Origin: Mucilaginibacter sp. UBA5151
GTDB taxonomy: Bacteria > Bacteroidota > Bacteroidia > Sphingobacteriales > Sphingobacteriaceae
Direction: 5' to 3'
NCBI GenBank assembly: GCA_002413785.1
Contig: DHXR01000054.1
Coordinates: forward strand, 1-64,000
DNA: 64,000 nucleotides
The notes beneath the pieces were generated by a model. It saw only the letters and a program-made list of their open reading frames with translations. It ran no database searches and was not told where the DNA came from. How positions within the stretch are numbered: position 1 is the stretch's first letter; each line of letters begins with the position of its first letter. This document shows positions 17,666 to 27,052 of this stretch, one piece after another. The translations under genes were made by a program, and so were the position numbers.

Positions 17666-19042
17666 TTATAACCTTTTCACTTTGATACTCCTGAAAAAGG
17701 CTTCATTTCCATGGTCCTGTAATAAAATATGGCCTTCTTTTGCTTCACCAAAATTTTTCCAGATCACGAATTTGCTGATGGCCACCAGGTCGCGGAATTC
17801 CTTTGAGCCTCTTTCATACTCCAGCACTTTAATGCCGTTCAGGTAATGTTCTACATGGTTATTGGGGTAAACTATGATCCGTCCGGTATTCCATGCGCCT
17901 ACGGGCCTGATAAATCGTTCAGGGTTGTTTGATGGGATAAGGTCGTAAAGCGAAGCTAAAGTCCTGTCGCCGTTGCGGCCAAGTTTGGCATCCGGGTGCA
18001 GTTTGTCGTCCAAAACCTGGTACTCCAAACCAATTGCAGAACCTTTGGTCACTTCGGATAAGGTCACAAAATATTTCACGCCGCTGTTGGTGCCGGGGGT
18101 AATTTTAAATTCAAAGGACAGATCAAAGGCGCTATACAAACTGTCAGTTACAATATCGCCGCCGCCCGATTCCTCTTTACCTTCCGAAGCCAGTATATGC
18201 ATAGTTCCATCGGCATACAGCCATCCCTTTGGTGGAAAGGTTTTCAGCGTAGCGCCACGCCATCCGTTGGAGGTATGGCCGTCGTACAATAGTTTCCAAC
18301 CGCTTGCTGTTTCATTGTCCGAAAGGATATTTGGCGTATAGTTTAAGGTATAAACATCTTTTGGAAATGGTTTTGGGTTAAGGTTTTTTGTCTGGATGCG
18401 CAGATTTTTGAAATATATTTTTTTGCCGGCCAGTTCTGCCTTATCACCTATCCCATGCACCTGTAAACCTATGAAGCCCCTGCTGTCAACCGTATCAATT
18501 ACATCGGCAACCGCGATTCCGTTTATCCAGGTCCGCATTTCGTTGCCTATACATTCCATACGGATATGGTTGTAAACACCAACTTTAAATGCATCTTTAG
18601 CTTTTGCATTCAGGTCAACCGGGTATAACCAGTCCCTGCGGCCTTCATCATAAATGCCGCCAGACCATTTGCGCGGCGAGGGGTCTATCTCAAACTGCCT
18701 GCCGTAAACCTTGCCCCTGCCGTTATTTGCATTTGAATCAAAATGGCTGCGGGTCTGCACACCCGAATTGCTCATGGGGCTTTCAATTTTTGTATCCATT
18801 TCGAGGATAAAATCGCCGTATTCTTTTTCTGTTACCAGGAACGTATTACCCGAATTAATCACGGTTGTGCCAACGATAGCGCCGTTTTCAACTTTATAAT
18901 CAGCTGTACCGGCAAGGCGTTTCCAGCCTTTAAGGGTTTTGCCGTCGAATAAGCCCGGGGTACTTTGGGCGTGGGAAATTGATGGTACTGTGAAAGCTGC
19001 AAATGCTAATAAAATTGCGGCAATTAAGGTTAGTTTTTTCAT
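17666..19042 (-). CDS. Secreted DUF1080 (3-keto-disaccharide hydrolase-like) protein, two domains
   Basis: Periplasmic or secreted protein with a signal peptide ending near SISHAQS and two concanavalin-like DUF1080 domains. The first starts at about residue 30 (LFDGKTLKGWKRLAG), the second at about 245 (LLYDGHTSNGWRGATLKTF). DUF1080 proteins include 3-keto-glycoside hydrolases that work with Gfo/Idh/MocA oxidoreductases on oxidised disaccharides; whether both domains are catalytic is unclear. 458 aa. It stands alone, although a Gfo/Idh/MocA gene occurs in the same window at 57.5 kb. Confidence 0.9.
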   Translation of the reverse strand: MKKLTLIAAILLAFAAFTVPSISHAQSTPGLFDGKTLKGWKRLAGTADYKVENGAIVGTTVINSGNTFLVTEKEYGDFILEMDTKIESPMSNSGVQTRSHFDSNANNGRGKVYGRQFEIDPSPRKWSGGIYDEGRRDWLYPVDLNAKAKDAFKVGVYNHIRMECIGNEMRTWINGIAVADVIDTVDSRGFIGLQVHGIGDKAELAGKKIYFKNLRIQTKNLNPKPFPKDVYTLNYTPNILSDNETASGWKLLYDGHTSNGWRGATLKTFPPKGWLYADGTMHILASEGKEESGGGDIVTDSLYSAFDLSFEFKITPGTNSGVKYFVTLSEVTKGSAIGLEYQVLDDKLHPDAKLGRNGDRTLASLYDLIPSNNPERFIRPVGAWNTGRIIVYPNNHVEHYLNGIKVLEYERGSKEFRDLVAISKFVIWKNFGEAKEGHILLQDHGNEAFFRSIKVKRL

Positions 19043-19373
19043 ATTGGTTACAGATGTTATATGGCTTCTTATTTTATGTAAGGGTTTATTTGTTATTGGC
19101 TAAATTCAACGACAAGATACAAAGTTAATGAGCAGGTATTTCAATAAAATTAAAAATAGTTTTACTTTGCCGCGAATTACCGGATCATTTATTGACAACG
19201 GGTTAAATAAAAATACGCCATCATAAAAATTAACACCTACGATGTGGTTAAAAAACTGGTGGTTAAGATAAGGGTGGTTGATTGATTTGAAAAAAACACT
19301 ATTTTGTTTCCTTTTTAAGTCAAAGACTTTTTAGAGACCGGTTCCTGTTGTGATTAACTGAAATTTTATCCGG
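19043..19373. other. Intergenic region, no gene seen
   Basis: AT-rich spacer upstream of the DUF1080 gene. It contains several short GTGGTTA-like direct repeats at about 19240-19270 but no open frame, RNA fold or convincing coding relic. The DUF1080 promoter should be in the right-hand part next to 19042. Confidence 0.5.
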
Positions 19374-19766
19374 CTATAATTCCATATACTCCTCCCCCGA
19401 TATTACCGGATGCAGGCCGATGGTTTCTTCATCGGAAAACAACCGGGAGCGAATGATAAACCTCAATCCAAGCGGTATTTCCAGTGAAAAGCTTGATCCC
19501 CGGCCGGTTGATATATCAAGGGTAAGCCGGGTATGCTGCCAGTATTCAAACTGGTCGCGACCCATAAAAAAGCCGCAGCCTTCAACATCACCCAGGTAAG
19601 CATCATTAGCCCCAACTTTAAATTCTCCTTTTTCAAAACACATCGGCTGCGAACCATCACAACAGCCCCCGCTTTGATGAAACATCAACGTGCCGTGGAC
19701 TTCGCACAGTTGGGCAATAATTTTTGCCGCTTCAGGCGTTGCCAAAACTCTTTCTGTGGGTTTCAT
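19374..19766 (-). CDS. DUF779 domain-containing protein
   Basis: A 130-residue DUF779 protein. Family features: MFHQSGGCCDGSQPMCF with its Cys pair, then GANDAYLGDVEGCGFFMG and QFEYWQHTRLTLDI. DUF779 genes usually lie beside an aldehyde dehydrogenase and an AraC-type activator. No dehydrogenase is present here, but the remnant of an AraC regulator starts about 40 bases upstream on the opposite strand, so this looks like what is left of such a locus. The conserved cysteines suggest metal or redox binding; the function is unknown. Confidence 0.88.
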   Translation of the reverse strand: MKPTERVLATPEAAKIIAQLCEVHGTLMFHQSGGCCDGSQPMCFEKGEFKVGANDAYLGDVEGCGFFMGRDQFEYWQHTRLTLDISTGRGSSFSLEIPLGLRFIIRSRLFSDEETIGLHPVISGEEYMEL

Positions 19767-19805
19767 CTTTTCAAAAATTAAAAAAGCACCATGGCCATAA
19801 AGTCA

Positions 19806-20072
19806 TGATGCTCAGCTAAGCTCAACAATTATTATTAAAAGAAACCAAGCTTCTTCAGGGGATTTAAGCGAGAATTCGGCATCAGCCCGGTTGATTTTAT
19901 CATACAGGAGCGCATGAAAATGGCAAAAAAACTGCTGAAAGACGCTAATATTTCTATCAGCCAGGCTGCTTATGCCGTTGGGATCAATAACCTGAGTTAT
20001 TTTTTTAAACTTTTTAAACGCTTTGAAGGTGTAACGCCAAATGAATTCAGGAAGAGTTTGATGGTGTTGTAA
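19806..20072 (+). pseudogene. AraC-family regulator, C-terminal HTH remnant
   Basis: The DNA-binding end of an AraC/PchR-type regulator survives here. From about 19842 one frame reads SFFRGFKREFGISPVDFI and continues to the second helix-turn-helix ISISQAAYAVGINNLSYFFK, closing KRFEGVTPNEFRKSLMVL at the stop 20070-20072. Just upstream, the first HTH (AQQLLLKETKL) is in a different frame, so there is a frameshift near 19855, and in-frame stops precede it. The ligand-binding half is missing. It probably once controlled the DUF779/aldehyde dehydrogenase locus. Confidence 0.8.
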
Positions 20073-20085
20073 ACCAAAAAGCCAT

Positions 20086-21282
20086 TTATCCCAACAACTC
20101 ATAACACTCGTTGGCAATTTCCAATTCCTCGTTAGTTGGCACTACTAAAATTTTCACTTTTGAATCAGCCTGGTTTATCTCCCTTATGCCGCTTGCGGGT
20201 TCATTGTTTTTATCAATAGCTAATTTCAAACCCAGATACTCCATATCCCGGCATACCAGTTCACGGGTAACAGCGTCATTTTCGCCAACGCCGGCGGTAA
20301 AAATAACCGCATCAAGACCGTTTAATACCGCCGCATAAGCGCCGATATATTTTTTAATGCGGTAGGCGTACATGTCATAAGCCAGTTTGGCAATAGCATC
20401 GCCATCATTTATCGCTTTCCTGATGTCGCGCATATCACTAAAACCGGTTAATCCGAGCATCCCGCTGCGTTTGTTTAACAGATTGCTTACCTGTTCAATA
20501 TCATAACCTAACTGGTTAACAAGGTAAAAGACAATAGTAGGATCAATATCCCCCGAACGGGTGCCCATGATCAGGCCGCTAAGCGGGCCAAAACCCATAC
20601 TGGTATCTATGGATTTACCATCGTTTACCGCAGCCATACTGCAACCGTTGCCGAGATGGATGCTGATCAGCTTTGAGCCGCTTTTATTCAAATATTCAGC
20701 AGCCCTGTGTGTTACATATTTATGGCTGGTGCCATGAAATCCATACACCCTGATATTATAATCGGTATAATACGAATTGGGAATGGCAAAACGAAAAGCC
20801 TTTGGCGGCAATGTTTGATGAAAGGCAGTGTCGAATATTGCTACCTGTACCGCTTTTGAAAATATCTTTTCGGCAACCTCTATCCCCCGAAAAGCAGAAG
20901 GGTTATGCAGGGGGGCAAGCTGAAAAGTAAGTTTTAATTTTTCTTTTACATCAGGGCTAATAATGGTTGGCACTGAAAAAGCTTCGCCGCCATGAACTAC
21001 CCTGTGCCCTACTGCCTTAACCTCATCAGCATTTTTTATGACGCCGATTGCCATATCAGTAAGCAATTCGTTTACCTTTTTTAAACCTTCTTCATGGTCA
21101 TTAACTTCAATAGCATATTTAAAAACTTTTTCTTCGCCGTCAATATATGTTTTGTGCGTAATGGTCGAATTCTCCAGACCAATCCTATCAACCAGGCCGC
21201 TGCAAACCGGGCTTAACGACGGCATTTTGAATAACTGATATTTAATAGAGCTGCTGCCCGAGTTAATGACGAATATGTTCAT
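20086..21282 (-). CDS. ackA: Acetate kinase
   Basis: Interconverts acetyl-phosphate plus ADP and acetate plus ATP, giving substrate-level ATP in overflow or fermentative metabolism. ASKHA-fold motifs: FVINSGSSSIKYQLF at the N-terminus, HRVVHGG, FDTAFHQTLP with the catalytic Asp, VYGFHGTSHKYV, SIHLGNGCSMAAV and FTAGVGENDAVTRE. 398 aa is full length. It lies downstream of pta on the same strand, separated by a 191-base repeat-bearing spacer, so pta and ackA may be co-transcribed. Confidence 0.97.
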   Translation of the reverse strand: MNIFVINSGSSSIKYQLFKMPSLSPVCSGLVDRIGLENSTITHKTYIDGEEKVFKYAIEVNDHEEGLKKVNELLTDMAIGVIKNADEVKAVGHRVVHGGEAFSVPTIISPDVKEKLKLTFQLAPLHNPSAFRGIEVAEKIFSKAVQVAIFDTAFHQTLPPKAFRFAIPNSYYTDYNIRVYGFHGTSHKYVTHRAAEYLNKSGSKLISIHLGNGCSMAAVNDGKSIDTSMGFGPLSGLIMGTRSGDIDPTIVFYLVNQLGYDIEQVSNLLNKRSGMLGLTGFSDMRDIRKAINDGDAIAKLAYDMYAYRIKKYIGAYAAVLNGLDAVIFTAGVGENDAVTRELVCRDMEYLGLKLAIDKNNEPASGIREINQADSKVKILVVPTNEELEIANECYELLG

Positions 21283-21304
21283 CTATATGTGCTTTTTTGT
21301 TAAA

Positions 21305-21465
21305 AGAACCAGGAGTCAAGAACCAAGATTCAAGATAAAAAAGGAAAAACTTTATACACCTTGTTATTTTGACCTAATCTCCCTGAATTTTTCCCTTTTA
21401 ATAAATTTTTCATCCTAATGCTATTTCTCTGCCTCCTGGTTCTTGATTTTTGGTTCTATATTCTT
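21305..21465. repeat. Inverted low-complexity repeat between pta and ackA
   Basis: Units of the type TCAAGAACCAAGA occur in direct orientation at about 21305-21335 (AAAGAACCAGGAGTCAAGAA and following) and inverted at about 21434-21462 (CCTCCTGGTTCTTGATTTTT). The two arms can pair across about 100 bases. This looks like a dispersed intergenic element of the genome rather than a gene. It may also act as a weak hairpin modulating pta-ackA read-through. Confidence 0.6.
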
Positions 21466-21473
21466 CGTTTATC

Positions 21474-23573
21474 TTATTTTTCAGTATCCTGGCATTGTAT
21501 CGCGGTAATAACTACCGTATTAAAAATATCATCAACTGTACAGCCGCGGCTGAGGTCGTTTACAGGTTTTTTTAAGCCCTGCAGCATCGGGCCAATGGCC
21601 AGCGCCCCGGTTTCCCGCTGTACGGCTTTATAAGTATTGTTCCCGGTATTCAGATCGGGGAAAATCAGCACACTTGCCCTTCCGGCAACTTCAGAACCCG
21701 GCAGTTTGCTGCTGCCGATTACAGGGTCAACTGCTGCGTCATATTGTATCGGCCCTTCCACTTTTATATCCGGGCGCTTGAACCTAACAATTTCTGTGGC
21801 GCGGCGTACCTTTTCCACGTCTTCACCCTCGCCTGATGTTCCTGATGAATAAGAAAGCATGGCCACTCTCGGTTCAATTCCAAAACGTTTGCTGCTGTCT
21901 GCCGATGATATGGCTATCTCTGCCAGTTGTTCAGCCGTTGGGTTAGGGTTTACAGCGCAATCGCCAAAAACGGAAACCCTATCAGGCAGGCACATAAAAA
22001 ACACGGATGAAACAAGGGATACGCCAGGCTTTGTCTTAATAAATTGCAAAGCTGGCCTGATGGTATGCAGCGTAGTATTTACCGCTCCGGATACCATGCC
22101 ATCGGCATCACCTTTGTAAACCATCATCGTCCCAAAATAAGACACATCGGTCATCAGGTCGCGCGCCATTTCCATATTCACATTTTTGCTTTTACGTAAT
22201 TCGTATAGCGTATTTACATAATCATCGTAATGGACGTCGAATTTGGGATTAACTATCGTAACCTTACTAAAGTCGAGGTTAATATTCTCCCGTTTTACAA
22301 TAGCCTGTATATCATTGGTATCGCCAAGCAGGGTAATATCAACAATACCCTGGCTGATGAGCCGCCCCGTGGCTTTCAGTATTCTTTCATCAGTTCCTTC
22401 GGCTAATACAATATGCTTTTTCGAGCTTTTTGCCCATTCAACCAGTTGGTACTGAAACATACGCGGCGTGATGCCAGAGGGTTTAATAGTAATTATCTGC
22501 TTCTCCAGTTCGGGGATGTTGATATACTTATTAAAAGCATCAATCGCCAGTTGTATCTTTTTGGTGTTATCAGGTGTGATACTTGACCGGATTGCGCCTA
22601 TATCGTTACTGGTTTGAAACGTTCCTGATGTCACCGCGATAATAGGCACCACCGTTTGCAAACCGTTTATTAATCTTAAAATGGGTTCTTCGGGTTCGAA
22701 ACCTGCGGTGAGAATGATACCGGCAACTTTTGGATAACTGATGGATAAATTAGCCTGTAAAGCGCTGATAATAATATCGCCACGGTCACCAGGGGTAATA
22801 ATGAGCACGTTCTCTTTAAGAAAATTTAAAAAGTTTGGCACCTGCATGGCCCCTGTCACGAAATGGTCGGCATGGTTTGATAAATGATCTTTTCCAAATA
22901 ACAACTTGCCATTCAGTTTTTTACAAATCTCTTTCATGGTAGGGCTTTGCAGGCCCTTGTCTTCGGGAATAACGGCAAGTAATATGCCGGGTAAAAGTTG
23001 TTGTGCCAGCAGGTTTTGTATTTCTTTTGCATGTTCAGGTTCAACTTTATTGGCCACAACTGCCAGTACCGGCACCTCCCGCGCATCAAAATTATGCCAG
23101 GCAGTAATTGCCGCTGTCACTACCTGCGCAATGCTTTTTTCTTCGCCTGATATAACAATAATTACGGGGGCCCGCAGGTTTTTAGCTATCTGCACATTAA
23201 TTTCAAATTCAAAAGCCGCACCTTCGCCCTGGTAATCGGTGCCCTCTACAACTGTGAAATCGTATTTGCCCTCCAGATATTTATACTTGCGGATAATAGT
23301 ATCCAGCATTTCGCCCTGGCTTTCTGTTTCCATTTGGCGCATGGCGTCTTCCCAGGTAAAAGCGTAAGTATCATCGTAAGCTATCGGCAAATCAAAATAG
23401 CTTAAAATGGTATCAATATGGTCTTCCTTTTTTTTCGGCTGGGTTTGACTTATGATCGGCTTAAAATAGCCTATTTTTTGGGCCTTGCCTAAAAGCATAT
23501 TCACAAGACCAATGGAAATAATTGATTTTCCGCTATGGGGTTCAGTACTTGCAATAAAAACGGCTTTGATCAT
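21474..23573 (-). CDS. pta: Phosphate acetyltransferase (long form)
   Basis: Converts acetyl-CoA and phosphate to acetyl-phosphate, feeding acetate kinase. 699 aa: an N-terminal P-loop-like domain (IASTEPHSGKSIISIGLVNM at the start), a central DRTGG domain (about 215-330) and the C-terminal catalytic PTA_PTB domain (about 375-695) with MVSGAVNTTLHTIRPALQ, YSSGTSGEGEDVEKVRRA and FPDLNTGNNTYKAVQR. This matches the E. coli-type long Pta. The gene precedes ackA on the same strand. Confidence 0.97.
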   Translation of the reverse strand: MIKAVFIASTEPHSGKSIISIGLVNMLLGKAQKIGYFKPIISQTQPKKKEDHIDTILSYFDLPIAYDDTYAFTWEDAMRQMETESQGEMLDTIIRKYKYLEGKYDFTVVEGTDYQGEGAAFEFEINVQIAKNLRAPVIIVISGEEKSIAQVVTAAITAWHNFDAREVPVLAVVANKVEPEHAKEIQNLLAQQLLPGILLAVIPEDKGLQSPTMKEICKKLNGKLLFGKDHLSNHADHFVTGAMQVPNFLNFLKENVLIITPGDRGDIIISALQANLSISYPKVAGIILTAGFEPEEPILRLINGLQTVVPIIAVTSGTFQTSNDIGAIRSSITPDNTKKIQLAIDAFNKYINIPELEKQIITIKPSGITPRMFQYQLVEWAKSSKKHIVLAEGTDERILKATGRLISQGIVDITLLGDTNDIQAIVKRENINLDFSKVTIVNPKFDVHYDDYVNTLYELRKSKNVNMEMARDLMTDVSYFGTMMVYKGDADGMVSGAVNTTLHTIRPALQFIKTKPGVSLVSSVFFMCLPDRVSVFGDCAVNPNPTAEQLAEIAISSADSSKRFGIEPRVAMLSYSSGTSGEGEDVEKVRRATEIVRFKRPDIKVEGPIQYDAAVDPVIGSSKLPGSEVAGRASVLIFPDLNTGNNTYKAVQRETGALAIGPMLQGLKKPVNDLSRGCTVDDIFNTVVITAIQCQDTEK

Positions 23574-23795
23574 TCGCTATGGTGTTTTATCAATTATATA
23601 TTAAATCAGACAAAAATACCGATTTAACATCCTGTTTGTAATGGTGAAATATCACAATATTATATTTAAAAAAGTGATTTTAATCCTTTTTTAAATATGT
23701 CAGGTGTAACATGTGATCATACCCTGCAAAAAATCCGCAGGACGCCAGGCGCAATAAACTTGAAAAAAGGGCAATAAAAAGTTGGGGCATCCTTA

Positions 23796-25271
23796 TTATT
23801 TGCCTGGATTCAATGTTATCAAACTTACAGCAAAAGGCTTCAGTTCAATAGTATCACCATTTATAATAGACTGAATTGGTGCATTATCACCGGAGAGTTC
23901 ATCAACAGTATTTATTTTAGCGCCATTGAATCCCCCCTGCACGTTTAGCCTGATGGTTTTGTTTCTTTTGTTAAGGATAAGTACCTTTTTGTCAGTTCCA
24001 TTTATAAAACCCTGTGCTGTAATATCATCCCCGGTATTACCATTAATAGCGGTTTCAACCAAAGTGTCCCCTGCTTTAATGTTATCTTTAATCATTTTCA
24101 AAACCCAGAAACGGGCATTTGGCTTACTGTTCAAATAATTGATCATACTCACGTCAGGATATTGCGTTGGAAAACCAACCAATTGCGATTCACCGATCAC
24201 ATCTATTCCGGCCTTTGTCAGTCCAATAAAAAAGTAAGCGTAAACACTTGCCGAAAGGTTCCAGTATGCCTGGGAGATAGGCTGGTTGCGCATTTCATCG
24301 CTAACAAAGGTGCCAAGTTCATCAATATCAGTTTTAGTACCGGGAGATAATCTTTTGCGGATACTTTCGATATAGCTAACCGTATTTAAAAAATTGTCAG
24401 CCTTATCAAATAACGTGTATTCATACGCATCAAACTTTTGCCGGTCATTTGCATTGGCATAACAATGGTAGGATATCATATCCAGCGTAATACCCGATTT
24501 GTGATTTGCCGGATTTAAAAAATATTCGAACCAATCCGGTTTTTCAAAAGCAAGGGCCAAACCAACAAATTTGGTATTTGGCGAAACTTTCCGGATGGCC
24601 GTTACCATTGCATCATATTTTTTGGTATACGTTTCGGGGGTCATGGAATGTTCATAGTCGGGTTCATTAAAAACTTCCCAGTATGGAATTTCATAATGGT
24701 AGCCCGATTTATGATATTTTCCCAGCTCGTCAGTAAATCCGCCTTTCGTGTACCAGCTGATAAGCCTGACATAGTAATCCGTTAACGCTTTCATTGTGCT
24801 ATCCTTTAACTGTGTACCACCGCCATAGTTCCAGTCCACTTCATTTGGATCCCTGGCGTAAGCTACCGGTTTTTCTGTTTTATAAAGCCATTGGGGTGTG
24901 GTACTAAAATTCATTATCACAGAGTGCCCCTTTGTAGCCTCAAAAAAATCAATCGTCATCGGGTCAATCAAACTAAAATCCCATGACGTTTTACCACTAT
25001 CAGGCGCTTCCAGCTCAGCGACGGCTAATTTGGGATACGGAAACCAGGGCACATATCTCACATAATCTGCATTCAGGTCTTTTAAGGCACTGAATGACCC
25101 ATCATGCATGGAGGCCCCCCGTCTGAGCATGGGATTACCAACCACCTGCAATGTGGGTGTCGATTTAGATACCATTAAACTGTTATCCCATTTTACAATA
25201 AGTCCGGGATCCTGGGCCATACAAACATGCAGGCAAAAAAGTAATAGTGCAATAACTGTAAGTTTTTTCAT
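23796..25271 (-). CDS. Secreted GH39-like glycoside hydrolase
   Basis: Exported TIM-barrel glycosidase, clan GH-A, closest by eye to GH39 (beta-xylosidase/alpha-iduronidase type). The signal peptide ends about CMAQ20. The acid/base glutamate is E203 in YWEVFNEPDYE, and a likely nucleophile is E318 in TKTDIDELGTF. A C-terminal beta domain (about 400-490) ends the protein. It lies 87 bases downstream of the broken arabinose-isomerase gene on the same strand, and a pentose-related substrate would fit, but this is not proven. Confidence 0.8.
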   Translation of the reverse strand: MKKLTVIALLLFCLHVCMAQDPGLIVKWDNSLMVSKSTPTLQVVGNPMLRRGASMHDGSFSALKDLNADYVRYVPWFPYPKLAVAELEAPDSGKTSWDFSLIDPMTIDFFEATKGHSVIMNFSTTPQWLYKTEKPVAYARDPNEVDWNYGGGTQLKDSTMKALTDYYVRLISWYTKGGFTDELGKYHKSGYHYEIPYWEVFNEPDYEHSMTPETYTKKYDAMVTAIRKVSPNTKFVGLALAFEKPDWFEYFLNPANHKSGITLDMISYHCYANANDRQKFDAYEYTLFDKADNFLNTVSYIESIRKRLSPGTKTDIDELGTFVSDEMRNQPISQAYWNLSASVYAYFFIGLTKAGIDVIGESQLVGFPTQYPDVSMINYLNSKPNARFWVLKMIKDNIKAGDTLVETAINGNTGDDITAQGFINGTDKKVLILNKRNKTIRLNVQGGFNGAKINTVDELSGDNAPIQSIINGDTIELKPFAVSLITLNPGK

Positions 25272-25358
25272 CGGGCATTTAATTTGTTGAATATCATAAA
25301 AAATCCTTTATTTATCAATCTTTTACACTTAGCGGCGCATCTCTCCGCCTATGCCCTG

Positions 25359-26804
25359 TCAGCATACTTTAACGGTTTGTACCCCAAGCAATTGGCCTAA
25401 TTTAACGATTTTTGATGCTATATGACCCAATCCAATGGCGCAATGATGCGCCGGACCGTGCGAGTTCCATTGTTCAACAAAATTCTTTGCCGCAATTGGA
25501 AACCTGTAACGGCTATTGGTATTGCCAATTTCCAGGACCGGCCCGGAAACTGACGCAGCTTCCGCAACAAGGAACATTAGCTTTCCATCAACTGTTTCGA
25601 CAACCGACAACAGGGTTACAGGTCCATGTTTAACAGACATTTCCACCGACAACCCGCCACCCACTTTGCCGTGGTAAACCTGTAACGGCTTAACTTTTAT
25701 CTTTCCTTCCGCTATAGCAGGGTGACATGGGCCGTCATGTCCCATCAGTACCACATCATCATTATAATCCATGGCATAGAATTCGCTAAAAGAGCCACCT
25801 GCACCAAAGCCGTTCATGATCTTCATTGCCTGTACATTTTTTATTTCATATTCCCCGGCAATGGGCACGTTGTTTGAAGTAAGCAGGGAACTACCCAATA
25901 TTATTGAAGTAATGGCATCCACATTAAGCGGGTTACCGGTACCTTTATGATAATAAGCCATTGACCCGAGGCCATATTTTTACACAATCTGATCCAAAGC
26001 TACGGATGTACGCGCGGCACGCTCCAGCTCATCTGCAGAACAATCTGGTTGTATATCAAAACTTTCGGAAAACACATTTAGCTTTTCCATTATTTCTTCA
26101 TCAGTAACCAGCAGGCGCACGGCGGATAGTTCATCGACCTCAATAATTTCAATATGCCCTCCCAAAGTAGCGCAATGTAATGTCAGGTTTGAATAAATGT
26201 CGAGCATGCCCCCATAATAGTTACCCATAAGTCCGAGCCTGTTGTAGTACATTATATGAACAACTTTGGCAGCCGATATCCAATCTTCAATTTCCTGCCA
26301 GGCTATAGGGTCGTTATTTAACGTCCCTGTTACCTGGTAAAATGGAACGCCTGATCGCCTGAAAACGTTTGCAATTTCCGGTACCGCGCAGGCCGAACAA
26401 TAGGCAAGCCATTCCCCGGTCATTGTTTTGCGGTCATTCAATTTGTTAAATGAGGTATAATCAATAGCCGCATCCGGCGCCAGGTTTAACACAATAACCG
26501 GAACCTTTGCCTTTTTTATTACCGGCAGCACTGTGGAGGATAAAGCATAAGTAGTTACATATAAAAATACCAGGTCCACATCTTCGCGTCTGAAGCGGCT
26601 GCCCGCTTCAAATGCTTTTTCGGGGGTATCAATTAAACCAACATTTATAATTTCAACACCGGGTTTTCCCAATCTGTTACCAACCTCGTCTATATATACG
26701 CGAAGGCGTTTTTCCAATCCCTCAAACTGTTCCCAGTAAGCTTTAAGGCCAATACCGAAAAGACCAACTTTGAGTTCAGGTATTACAATTTGTCCAGGCA
26801 TCAT
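25359..26804 (-). pseudogene. L-fucose/L-arabinose isomerase family gene interrupted by one in-frame stop
   Basis: Two parts in the same reading frame make one 481-codon isomerase-like protein. The N-terminal part (26804-25980) carries GLFGIGLKAYWEQFEGLEKR and MGNYYGGMLDIYSN; the C-terminal part (from 25979) carries GSMAYYHKGTGNP, MGHDGPCHPAIAEG and NSHGPAHHCAIGLGHIASK, where the metal-binding His residues would lie. The only break is TAA at 25982-25980, between LDQIV and KYGLGSMAYY; by comparison with family members the lost codon was most likely GAA (one G-to-T change). An ATG at 25961 could restart translation, so a two-piece protein is possible. Sequencing error is the other explanation. 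Confidence 0.8.
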
Positions 26805-26857
26805 TTTATATTAAATATAGGCAGAATATTACGTACATTGTTATTTTTAATGATTAT

Positions 26858-27052
26858 TTAATCAACAATTGCCCCCCCTTGCATACTACCCGGCGCTTCG
26901 ATTTCTTTTAATACCTGGCTATAACCTTCCAGATTGGCTTTGAACCGGACTGCTGATACAATATTGAAATGCCTGTTTTTGGGCTGATGGTAAAATATCC
27001 TTCACCGGCAGTTAACTTAACCGGATAAGGAATAATAGCATATTTTTTTGCC
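26858..27052 (-). pseudogene. Fossil resembling the N-terminus of a GH20-type hexosaminidase
   Basis: Directly after the crp/fnr stop, the minus strand reads AIIPYPVKLTAGEGYFTISP, which resembles the N-terminal GH20b domain of beta-N-acetylhexosaminidases. After about 40 codons coding sense moves to another frame (VSAVRFKANLEGYSQVLKEI, ending GGQLLIK at a stop at 26858). No start codon is available and nothing of the catalytic barrel remains. The family call rests on one short segment and is tentative. Confidence 0.45.

Noticed and set aside
23642..23655. GTGAAATATCAC near-palindrome upstream of pta as a Crp/Fnr site
   Set aside because: The half-sites are separated by four bases (TGA-N4-TCA) instead of six, so it does not fit the site shape at 27786 and 38648.
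25980..25982. Selenocysteine or programmed recoding at the isomerase stop
   Set aside because: The codon is TAA, not TGA, and no recoding structure is visible.
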